Shown here one piece after another: positions 1 to 6,718 of a stretch of DNA of 64,000 nucleotides. Numbering within the stretch: position 1 is the first letter of the stretch; each line of letters begins with the position of its first letter. Location: the NCBI RefSeq assembly GCF_028867965.1, contig NZ_JAPQNT010000007.1, forward strand, positions 62,001 to 126,000, read 5' to 3'. The notes under the pieces were generated by a model. It ran no database searches, was not told the DNA's origin, and was given only the letters and a program-made list of their open reading frames with translations. The DNA is from Flavobacterium sp. SUN046 (GTDB lineage Bacteria; Bacteroidota; Bacteroidia; Flavobacteriales; Flavobacteriaceae). Both the position numbers and the translations under genes were made by a program.

Positions 1-435
1 AAACTTATCATATTTAGGATACAAACCTTGCGCACCTTTGTAAACCCACTTGATGTTATCTTGTTTGCTCAACGCATCAATGTCTAAAAGTGTTTCCCAA
101 ACAGGATTTTTAGTGGCATAACTTGTTTTAGTTGTTCGTCTCCAAATTCCGCGAATATGTTCTTTATCTTGCCAAAAGTTGTATATAAAATCGCCATAAA
201 TAGCTGGATAAGCAATTTTATCAGTATCGTTAAGAATTGCTAAACTTTTGTTGTAAACATCTTGATATTCTTTTTGTTGCATTAAAACATCTAAGGAAGT
301 TTTGTTTTGTGTTTCTACAAAATCCAATGCTTTTTTGCCATCAACTTCTTCAAGCCAAATATATTGGTCTTCTTGTGCAGTCATAGTGTATAAATTAAAA
401 AATAGAAAAGTGAATGCAATTATTGATTTTTTCAT
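1..435 (-). CDS. Prolyl oligopeptidase family (S9) protein, N-terminal part only
   Basis: The reading frame is open from an ATG at 433-435 to the window edge, so only 145 N-terminal residues are seen and the catalytic domain lies outside. The first ~20 residues form a signal peptide (KKS start, hydrophobic core, ending TAQ), so the enzyme should be exported. After it comes YIWLEEVDGKKALDFVETQN, the characteristic opening of S9A peptidases, and then FWQDKEHIRGIWRR and a WETLLDID segment, which belong to the beta-propeller lid of that family. The family cleaves short peptides after proline or related residues. Family assignment is firm; exact substrate and intactness cannot be judged from this fragment. 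Confidence 0.85.
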   Translation of the reverse strand, partial: MKKSIIAFTFLFFNLYTMTAQEDQYIWLEEVDGKKALDFVETQNKTSLDVLMQQKEYQDVYNKSLAILNDTDKIAYPAIYGDFIYNFWQDKEHIRGIWRRTTKTSYATKNPVWETLLDIDALSKQDNIKWVYKGAQGLYPKYDKF

Positions 436-472
436 AATTGGGTATTTTTAGTTGGATTGTTTTTTGAAGTAT

Positions 473-480
473 CAAATATA
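473..480 (-). promoter_or_regulatory. -7 promoter element of the S9 peptidase gene
   Basis: Read on the minus strand this is TATATTTG, a perfect match to the flavobacterial TAnnTTTG element, about 37 bases before the start codon. I see no convincing -33 TTG at the usual 17-23 base spacing. Confidence 0.5.
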
Positions 481-543
481 GGAAAAGGATTTTTTAAAAT
501 GGAGAACCTGCAAGTTCTGAATCACTAAAATCTACATCATTTT

Positions 544-987
544 TTACATTAATGGCAAAGCTGGCCATGTTCCAATGTAAATAGTATCATTTACTTTTTC
601 AAAATTACTACCTAATACATTTTTGTTGTATTTGTCTTTTGATTTTTTAGGTAAAACAAGAATAGTTTCATTATAACCAAATATATTTCCTAGACGATTG
701 AATTCAATTATAGAATCTTTAATTTCATCTGGGTAAGAATAGAATGTTGAATATCTTCGAATTACTCTATAAATTTTAATTTTTTTTAATTTTTTTCTAA
801 TAATTTTATTTGTATTTTTTATAGATATTGTATCGTAATTATTAGCAATCATATACTTTGTTAATTCGGAAATTAAATCTTGATTTCTGATAACGTGTTC
901 CTTTGTAATTCTGTGTATTGGCGAACAAGAATAGAAATTAAAATTAATTATTAAAACAATAATTAATTTAACAAATATGTTTTTCAT
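544..987 (-). CDS. Small predicted lipoprotein of unknown function
   Basis: A 147-residue protein. It has a Lys-containing N-terminus, a long hydrophobic stretch (residues 5-19) and a lipobox ending in Cys21 (FYSC), so it is probably a lipoprotein. The mature part is rich in Lys, Ile and Asn with no motif I recognise. A -7 element (1003-1010) lies just upstream. Downstream only a weak 5-bp hairpin (about 499-516) is visible. It sits between htpG and an S9 peptidase on the same strand, but htpG ends in its own terminator, so it is likely transcribed alone. No function is proposed. Confidence 0.7.
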   Translation of the reverse strand: MKNIFVKLIIVLIINFNFYSCSPIHRITKEHVIRNQDLISELTKYMIANNYDTISIKNTNKIIRKKLKKIKIYRVIRRYSTFYSYPDEIKDSIIEFNRLGNIFGYNETILVLPKKSKDKYNKNVLGSNFEKVNDTIYIGTWPALPLM

Positions 988-1002
988 CTAATAATGTTTA
1001 TT

Positions 1003-1010
1003 CAAATCTA
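1003..1010 (-). promoter_or_regulatory. -7 promoter element of the small lipoprotein gene
   Basis: Minus-strand TAGATTTG matches TAnnTTTG and lies 15 bases before the ATG at 987, giving a very short leader. It is adjacent to the U-tract of the htpG terminator, which fits a transcription unit boundary here. Confidence 0.45.
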
Positions 1011-1011
1011 C

Positions 1012-1043
1012 AAAAAAAAACCTGCAAGTTTACACTCACAGGT
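1012..1043 (-). terminator. Rho-independent terminator of htpG
   Basis: On the minus strand a 9-bp stem (1035-1043 with 1020-1028, two G-U pairs) closes a 6-base loop and is followed by a run of nine T (1012-1020). It lies 30 bases past the htpG stop codon. Confidence 0.85.
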
Positions 1044-1075
1044 CTATTATCTATTAGTCTATTATCTATTAGTCT
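1044..1075. repeat. Two-copy 15-bp direct repeat after htpG
   Basis: The 15-base unit tctattatctattag occurs twice head to tail between the htpG stop and its terminator, followed by a partial third copy that runs into the stop codon. It is probably simple slippage; no function is evident. Confidence 0.7.
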
Positions 1076-2960
1076 ATTTTATCAACTCAAAACTGCGCTT
1101 AACAAAAGCAGTCAATTCTTCTCCTTTTAATAATCCTTGAGAAATTTTTGCCAAATCTAAAGCTTGTTTTACCAAATGTTCTTGTATGGTTTTGTCTTCA
1201 GTATTTAAAATTGTGGTAGCCAATTCTGAATTAGAGTTCACTACTAAATTATACATATCGGGCATATTTCCCATTCCGAACATTCCGCCACCGCCCGATT
1301 GACTCATTTCTTTCATACGGCGCATGAACTCTGGTTGCGTAATTATAAATGGAGCTGCATTGCTGTCTAAAGCTTCCAATTGCACGTTGTAAGTAGGTTT
1401 TGGTACTAAAGTTTCCAATACCGTTTTCAATTTTTCAGATTCATCTTCCGATAATTTTGAAATTTGAGTATCTCCTTTTTCAATCAATTTATCAATAGAA
1501 TCTCCGTCAACTCTAACAAATGTCAAGTTTTCATTATCCGATTCTAATTTCTGAATCAAATGCGATACAATTGGTGAATCTAAAAATAATACTTCATAAC
1601 CTTTTTCTTTAGCAGCATCAATATAACTGTGTTGTGTGTCTTTATTTGATGCATATAAAACAACCAATTTTCCGTTTTTATCCGTTTGATTTGCAGTAAT
1701 TGCTTCTTTCAATTCAGCTAAAGTGAAATATTTATCATCAACTGTTGGATACAAAACAAAGTCACCAGCTTTTTCATAGAATTTAGGTTCAGATAACATT
1801 CCGTATTCCAAAACAATTTTAATATCATTCCATTTTTTCTCGAAATCTTCACGGTTTTCGTTGAACAAACCTTTTAGTTTATCGGCAACTTTTCTTGTGA
1901 TGTAATTTGAGATTTTCTTCACATTACTATCGGCTTGTAATCCTGAACGCGAAACATTCAACGGAATATCTGGCGAATCGATTACACCTTTCAGCATTCC
2001 TAAAAATTCAGGAACAATTCCTTCAACATTATCGGTTACAAAAACCTGATTTTGATACATCTGGATTTTGTCTTTTTGCATTTGCAAATCCGATGACATT
2101 TTCGGGAAATATAAAATTCCAGTTAAATTAAAAGGATAATCCACATTCAAATGAATATTGAAAAGTGGCTCTTCAAATTGCATTGGATACAATTCTCTAT
2201 AAAAAGATTTGTAATCTTCATCAGTTAAATCAGTAGGCAATTTTGTCCAAGCCGGATTTGGATTGTTGATGATATTATCTACTTCAACAGTTTCTGCAAC
2301 GTATTCTTCAGGAGCATCTTCTGGTTTTGGAAGTGTTTCTGTTCGAGTTCCAAATTTAATTGCAATAGGCATAAATTTATTATACTTATTTAGCAATTCA
2401 CTTATTTTATATTCTTCTAAAAAGTCTAAAGAATCTTCAGCGATGTGAAGAATGATTTCAGTTCCACGAGTTGTTTTGTCTGAGGATTCTAAAGTGAATT
2501 CTGGACTTCCATCACATGTCCAGTGTGCAGCTGGTTCGTCTTTAAATGATTTTGTAATGATTTCAACTTTTTCGGCAACCATAAAAGCCGAGTAAAATCC
2601 TAATCCAAAATGACCAATAATTCCTGAATCTTTGGCAGAATCTTTATATTTTTCTAAAAACTCTTCGGCTCCAGAAAAAGCAACTTGATTGATGTATTTT
2701 TCAACTTCATCAGCTGTCATTCCCAAACCTTGATCGATAATATGAAGTTTTTTACCTTCTTTATCGATTTTTACTTCAATAATTGGGTTGCCATATTCTA
2801 CTTTGGCTTCACCAATACTGGTTAAATGTTTTAATTTTAAAGTTGCATCAGTAGCATTTGAAACCAATTCACGAAGAAATATTTCGTGGTCATTGTAAAG
2901 AAATTTCTTGATTAATGGGAAAATGTTTTCTACTGAAACATTAATTTTTCCTGTTGACAT
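1074..2960 (-). CDS. htpG: Molecular chaperone HtpG (bacterial Hsp90)
   Basis: A 628-residue protein, normal for bacterial Hsp90, a cytoplasmic ATP-dependent dimeric chaperone. The N-terminal GHKL ATPase domain shows ELVSNATDA (residues ~30-38, with the catalytic Glu and Mg-binding Asn), DQGLGM and GHFGLGFYSAFMV. The middle domain contains RSGLQAD with the conserved Arg that contacts ATP gamma-phosphate. The C-terminal dimerisation domain has a Gly/Met-rich stretch near residues 555-570 (SGGGGMFGMGNMPDM), as seen in Bacteroidota homologues. The gene appears to be monocistronic, with a clear terminator downstream. A CCTGTC/GACAGG palindrome lies in its leader. Confidence 0.98.
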   Translation of the reverse strand: MSTGKINVSVENIFPLIKKFLYNDHEIFLRELVSNATDATLKLKHLTSIGEAKVEYGNPIIEVKIDKEGKKLHIIDQGLGMTADEVEKYINQVAFSGAEEFLEKYKDSAKDSGIIGHFGLGFYSAFMVAEKVEIITKSFKDEPAAHWTCDGSPEFTLESSDKTTRGTEIILHIAEDSLDFLEEYKISELLNKYNKFMPIAIKFGTRTETLPKPEDAPEEYVAETVEVDNIINNPNPAWTKLPTDLTDEDYKSFYRELYPMQFEEPLFNIHLNVDYPFNLTGILYFPKMSSDLQMQKDKIQMYQNQVFVTDNVEGIVPEFLGMLKGVIDSPDIPLNVSRSGLQADSNVKKISNYITRKVADKLKGLFNENREDFEKKWNDIKIVLEYGMLSEPKFYEKAGDFVLYPTVDDKYFTLAELKEAITANQTDKNGKLVVLYASNKDTQHSYIDAAKEKGYEVLFLDSPIVSHLIQKLESDNENLTFVRVDGDSIDKLIEKGDTQISKLSEDESEKLKTVLETLVPKPTYNVQLEALDSNAAPFIITQPEFMRRMKEMSQSGGGGMFGMGNMPDMYNLVVNSNSELATTILNTEDKTIQEHLVKQALDLAKISQGLLKGEELTAFVKRSFELIK

Positions 2961-2976
2961 ATTTTGAACTTTTAAG

Positions 2977-2992
2977 CCTGTCTGCCGACAGG
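2977..2992. repeat. Short GC-rich palindrome in the htpG leader
   Basis: CCTGTC TGCC GACAGG, a 6-bp perfect inverted repeat with a 4-base loop, stands out in AT-rich DNA 17 bases before the htpG ATG. It could form an RNA hairpin near the start codon, or be a fragment of a dispersed repeat. Confidence 0.6.
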
Positions 2993-3117
2993 TAGATTAA
3001 ACAATTTCCTCAGTGTATTCAAATTCGATACCAATTTTAAAAATATGACAAAATGACGTAGAAGAAATTCTATAACATTATTCAAAAAACTTATAAAAGG
3101 GGTATTAAATATGTTAG

Positions 3118-3125
3118 TATCTTTG
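3118..3125 (+). promoter_or_regulatory. -7 promoter element of the lipocalin/OmpA operon
   Basis: TATCTTTG matches TAnnTTTG and lies 15-22 bases before the first ATG at 3140. No -33 TTG is evident. Confidence 0.5.
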
Positions 3126-3139
3126 TTGTTCAAATTAAA

Positions 3140-3625
3140 ATGAAATTTATTATGAAAAAAAGTATTTTATTAGTGTTATTAATCAGTTTTGCAATTGGAT
3201 GTAAGCCAAAACAAAATGTAGTTGATCCACAATTGGATAAAAAAGCAGAAGTTGCCATTAAAGGAAATTGGTCGATTGTTTCGGTAACTTATCCAGGTTC
3301 AGACTATATTAAGGTAACATCATTTGATTTGGCAGATTCAAAATGTTTCGTAGGAAGCACTTGGAAATTTATATCCAATAATAATAAAGGTGAGATGGCT
3401 ATTAATAGTTCTAACTGCACTGCATTTAATTCGCCAATCACATGGTTTATTAATAGAGATGGCGATTTTGTTTTAAAAATAACCAACGGAGTTAAATCAA
3501 AAAAAGTTACTGAAGGTTACATTTTAAAAGTTGCTAATCAAACAGCAGATTCTTTTCAACTTATTGATAAAATTAATGTTGGAGGAAAAATAGTAGATGT
3601 AGTTTATAAATTCCAAAAAATATAA
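3140..3625 (+). CDS. Lipocalin-like lipoprotein
   Basis: A 161-residue protein (149 shorter start possible at 3152, MKKSILL). It has a hydrophobic signal followed by a lipobox ending in Cys21 (FAIGC), so it is an exported lipoprotein. The mature domain begins with GNWSIVSVTYPGS, then STWKF and a C-terminal VDVVYKFQKI strand, a pattern seen in Bacteroidota lipocalin-like domains that fold as a small beta-barrel. Two cysteines in the mature part might pair. The gene ends two bases before the next ATG, so it is cotranscribed with the OmpA lipoprotein; a joint role in outer-membrane maintenance is inference. Confidence 0.75.
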   Translation: MKFIMKKSILLVLLISFAIGCKPKQNVVDPQLDKKAEVAIKGNWSIVSVTYPGSDYIKVTSFDLADSKCFVGSTWKFISNNNKGEMAINSSNCTAFNSPITWFINRDGDFVLKITNGVKSKKVTEGYILKVANQTADSFQLIDKINVGGKIVDVVYKFQKI

Positions 3626-3627
3626 TT

Positions 3628-4323
3628 ATGAAAAAGATTACGATTTATTTATTGATAAGTGTTTTAAGTTTAGGTTCCGTTTTTACAAGTTGTGAATCGG
3701 TTAAAAATACTAACAAAACGCAACGTGGTGCTGCAATTGGAGCTGTTGCTGGTGGAGTTCTTGGAGCAGTTTTAGGAAACAACATCGGAAAAGGAGGAAA
3801 CGGTGCAATGGGCGCTGTTCTTGGTGGTGTAATTGGTGGAGTTGCAGGTGGAGTTATCGGAAAAAAAATGGACAAACAAGCTCGTGAAATTCAAACTGCC
3901 TTACCTGGAGCACAAGTAGAACGAGTTGGTGAAGGTATTCGTTTGGTTTTGGGTGAAAATTCAATTCGTTTTGATACTAATAAATCAACTTTAACTGCAG
4001 CGGCTAAAGCTAATTTGGATAAATTGGTTTCGGTTTTTCAAAGTTATTCAGATACGAATATTGTAATATATGGTTATACTGATAATACTGGAAAAGTAGA
4101 ATACAATCAAACTTTATCAGAACAACGTTCGGCTTCGGTTAAAACCTATTTATCATCTAAAGGATTAAATACTTCTCGTTTTACAACAACTGGAATGGGA
4201 ATAGCAGATCCTATTGCAACTAACGATACACCTGAAGGAAGAACTCAAAACCGTCGTGTTGAATTTGCAATTACTGCCAATGACAAAATGAAAGAAGAAG
4301 CACAACAAGAGGCTGGAAGATAA
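3628..4323 (+). CDS. OmpA-family lipoprotein with glycine-zipper segment
   Basis: A 231-residue protein. The signal peptide ends in lipobox FTSC (Cys22). Residues ~32-82 form a Gly/Ala-rich glycine zipper of the YMGG type (GAVAGGVLGAVLGNNIG and two more such stretches), which can insert into or pack against membrane. Residues ~105-218 are an OmpA C-terminal peptidoglycan-binding domain: IRFDTNKSTL, GYTDNTG, LSEQRSASV and NRRVEFAI are its hallmark motifs, with the diaminopimelate-binding Asp and Arg present. It should tether the outer membrane to the cell wall. It follows the lipocalin-like gene by two bases and a strong terminator follows it. Confidence 0.93.
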   Translation: MKKITIYLLISVLSLGSVFTSCESVKNTNKTQRGAAIGAVAGGVLGAVLGNNIGKGGNGAMGAVLGGVIGGVAGGVIGKKMDKQAREIQTALPGAQVERVGEGIRLVLGENSIRFDTNKSTLTAAAKANLDKLVSVFQSYSDTNIVIYGYTDNTGKVEYNQTLSEQRSASVKTYLSSKGLNTSRFTTTGMGIADPIATNDTPEGRTQNRRVEFAITANDKMKEEAQQEAGR

Positions 4324-4343
4324 TTAGTTAAAAAAATTATTTT

Positions 4344-4375
4344 AAGCGTTCATTGCAAAATGAGCGCTTTTTTTT
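4344..4375 (+). terminator. Rho-independent terminator of the lipocalin/OmpA operon
   Basis: A 10-12 bp stem (arms 4344-4355 and 4360-4369 region, one G-U pair, GCAA tetraloop) is followed by eight T. It lies 20 bases after the OmpA stop. Confidence 0.85.
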
Positions 4376-4534
4376 GCCACAGATTCACAGATTTTAATTT
4401 TATAAATAATAGTGACTAAAAGAATTAGTTATTATGATTACAAAATGATTACTGGGCAAAGTCTTACTTTTTTATGATTTATTGGGCAAATTAAAATTTA
4501 TTTCAGTTTGATTCATAATCTATGAATCTGTGGC
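4376..4534. repeat. 159-bp inverted-repeat element without cargo gene
   Basis: The outer 18 bases are inverted with one mismatch: gccacagattcacagatt at 4376-4393 and its complement at 4517-4534. Each arm is itself a near-tandem duplication (CACAGATT, CACAGATT). The ~120-base interior is AT-rich, contains tgggcaaa twice and has no ORF. The rest of the 325-base intergenic region (4324-4648) holds the terminator before it and the promoter region of the TetR-like gene after it. The same arm design recurs around the GxxExxY gene and in the array after pafA. Confidence 0.75.
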
Positions 4535-4648
4535 TAAATGTTGATTTATTTATTTTCAAATAATTTGAACGATATTTAACAAATATTTTTGTTTAATTTA
4601 TTTCGTAAACCATTAAACAATGATTAACTTTACATCAAATTAAATAAA

Positions 4649-5317
4649 ATGGATACAGCAAAAAAACCAACAGCAAAAAAGAAACCGATTGATGATAATG
4701 CAATCATTTCTAAATATATGGATTATGTTCTCGAAAAAAATGAAGAACCCAAAAATGTGTTTTCATTTTGTAAAGAACACAAAATTGAAGAATCTGATTT
4801 TTACACTTTTTTTGGATCATTCGACGCATTAAAGCAAGAAATTTGGGTTAAGTTTTTTGAAAATGCACTTGCAACAATTCAGAAAGAAGAAGCATTTGAA
4901 GGTTATTCAGACAAGAATAAATTATTAACCTTGTACTTCACTTTATTTGAATTAATGACTTTGAATAGAAGTTATGTGCTTTTTAGTTTAAAAGAAAACA
5001 AGGAAGGATTGAAGAATTTAAAGAGTTTGAAACTTTTTAGAAACCATTTTAAAGATTTTATCGTAAATATAATTAGCGATAGTTCAGAAAGTAATGATAA
5101 AATTAACAAAGTTACTAAACCAATATTTTCTGAAGGCGCATGGATACAGTTCTTATTTTTATTGAAATTTTGGATTGACGATACGTCTAAAGGATTTGAG
5201 AAAACAGACGTATTGATTGAGAAATCTGTAAATACTGTTGTAGATTTATTAGACACAAAACCATTAGAAAGCTTATTTGATTTAGGTAAATTCCTGTGGA
5301 AAGAAAAAATGAATTAA
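4649..5317 (+). CDS. TetR-like transcriptional regulator (C-terminal TetR fold)
   Basis: A 222-residue protein. Residues ~20-65 (ISKYMDYVLEKNEEPKNVFSFCKEHKIEESDFYTFFGSFDALKQEIW, quoted in part) match a TetR helix-turn-helix in which the recognition helix reads ESDFYTFFGS, close to the usual 'YxYFxSKEAL'. The rest is alpha-helical as in TetR ligand-binding domains. The Lys-rich N-terminal extension is unusual. The UbiB/AarF-like kinase starts 20 bases downstream, and I know this pair as a recurrent one in flavobacteria, so the regulator probably acts on or with that gene. Which ligand it senses is unknown. Confidence 0.75.
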   Translation: MDTAKKPTAKKKPIDDNAIISKYMDYVLEKNEEPKNVFSFCKEHKIEESDFYTFFGSFDALKQEIWVKFFENALATIQKEEAFEGYSDKNKLLTLYFTLFELMTLNRSYVLFSLKENKEGLKNLKSLKLFRNHFKDFIVNIISDSSESNDKINKVTKPIFSEGAWIQFLFLLKFWIDDTSKGFEKTDVLIEKSVNTVVDLLDTKPLESLFDLGKFLWKEKMN

Positions 5318-5337
5318 TACTGAAAAATTCAGGATAA

Positions 5338-6648
5338 ATGAAAACATTAGATAAAATTCCAACAGGAAAAATAGAACGTGCCAGTCAATTAGTTAAAACA
5401 GGATTTAAAGTAGGAGGAAACTATGTGGCTTATTATGGCGAAAAAATAGTAAATCCGAAATTGAATCGTGATAAATTAAACGAGAATAATGCCGAAGATA
5501 TTTACGACGGATTAAAGAATTTGAAAGGAAGTGCTTTGAAAGTAGCTCAAATGTTGAGTATGGATAAAAGCATTATGCCACAACAATATGTAGATAAATT
5601 CTCATTGTCGCAGTTTTCAGTTCCGCCATTATCGGCACCATTAGTTAGAAAAACGTTTAAAAAATATTTAGGCCAATATCCAGAGAACTTATACGACACG
5701 TTTACACCAGATGCTATGAACGCTGCGAGTATCGGTCAGGTACACAAAGCGACCAAAGATGGGAAAAATCTTGCTGTGAAAATCCAATATCCAGGTGTTG
5801 CGGATAGTATAAGTTCGGATTTGGCTTTAGTAAAGCCATTTGCAATTAGAATGTTTAATATAAAAGGTAAAGATTCTGATAAATATTTTAAAGAAGTTGA
5901 AGATAAATTGCTCGAGGAAACTGATTATAATTTAGAATTGAAACAAAGTATTGAAGTTTCTGAGTGGTGCAAGAATATTGATAATTTGAGGTTTCCTAAA
6001 TATTATTCTGAATTGTCATCTGAAAAGATTTTGACAATGGAATGGATTGATGGAGAACATTTATCTGAATTTGCTGCACATAATAAAGATGCTGAAAAAG
6101 GCGATAAAATTGGTCAAGCGCTTTGGGATTTTTATATGTATCAAATACATCATTTAAAACAAGTTCATGCCGATCCGCATCCAGGGAATTTCTTGATAGA
6201 TAAAGATGATAATTTAGTAGCGATAGATTTTGGTTGTATAAAACATGTTCCATTAGAGTTTTACGTTCCTTATTTTGAATTGGCAAATCCAAAAATAATT
6301 GGTAATCCAAAGTTATTTAATGAAAAATTATACGAACTAGAAATTTTACGTCATGATGATACTAAAGAAGAAATAGTTTATTTTACCAAGTTGTTTTATG
6401 ACTTATTGAGTTTGTTTACTAAACCATTTCATAGTGATTTTTTCGACTTTTCTGATGCTGATTTTTTTGGACAAATAGCAACAATGGGTGAAGAATTTGC
6501 TAAAGATACACAGTTACGAAAAATGAATGGAAATAGAGGTTCTAAACATTTTTTATACATAAACAGAACCTTTTTTGGGCTGTATAATTTATTACACGAT
6601 TTAAAAGCTAGAGTGCATACTAAAGCTTATGAAAAATATATAAAATAG
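5338..6648 (+). CDS. ABC1/UbiB (AarF) family atypical kinase
   Basis: A 436-residue protein of the ancient ABC1/ADCK kinase family, which supports quinone or other prenyl-lipid metabolism through ATP-dependent, non-canonical activity. Motifs present: the KxxQ segment KVAQML (Lys68-Gln71), the Ala-rich nucleotide loop AASIGQVHKA (129-138) in place of a Gly-rich loop, AVKIQYPGV with the catalytic Lys148, DPHPGN (279-284) and DFG (297-299). Unlike many UbiB proteins no C-terminal membrane helices are obvious. It follows a TetR-like regulator by 20 bases. Family certain; substrate unknown. It ends at a strong hairpin terminator. Confidence 0.93.
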   Translation: MKTLDKIPTGKIERASQLVKTGFKVGGNYVAYYGEKIVNPKLNRDKLNENNAEDIYDGLKNLKGSALKVAQMLSMDKSIMPQQYVDKFSLSQFSVPPLSAPLVRKTFKKYLGQYPENLYDTFTPDAMNAASIGQVHKATKDGKNLAVKIQYPGVADSISSDLALVKPFAIRMFNIKGKDSDKYFKEVEDKLLEETDYNLELKQSIEVSEWCKNIDNLRFPKYYSELSSEKILTMEWIDGEHLSEFAAHNKDAEKGDKIGQALWDFYMYQIHHLKQVHADPHPGNFLIDKDDNLVAIDFGCIKHVPLEFYVPYFELANPKIIGNPKLFNEKLYELEILRHDDTKEEIVYFTKLFYDLLSLFTKPFHSDFFDFSDADFFGQIATMGEEFAKDTQLRKMNGNRGSKHFLYINRTFFGLYNLLHDLKARVHTKAYEKYIK

Positions 6649-6673
6649 TTTTGTTTGTTTTATTGGTTAGGTG

Positions 6674-6718
6674 CAAGAGCAATATCCTTCTTTTTAGGAA
6701 TATTGCTCTTGTTTTTTT
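6674..6718 (+). terminator. Rho-independent terminator after the ABC1 kinase
   Basis: A 12-bp perfect stem (caagagcaatat with its complement), extended by CCT/AGG past a one-base bulge, is followed by seven T. The stop codon of the opposing surface-protein gene lies inside the T run, so the two genes converge tightly here. Confidence 0.9.
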
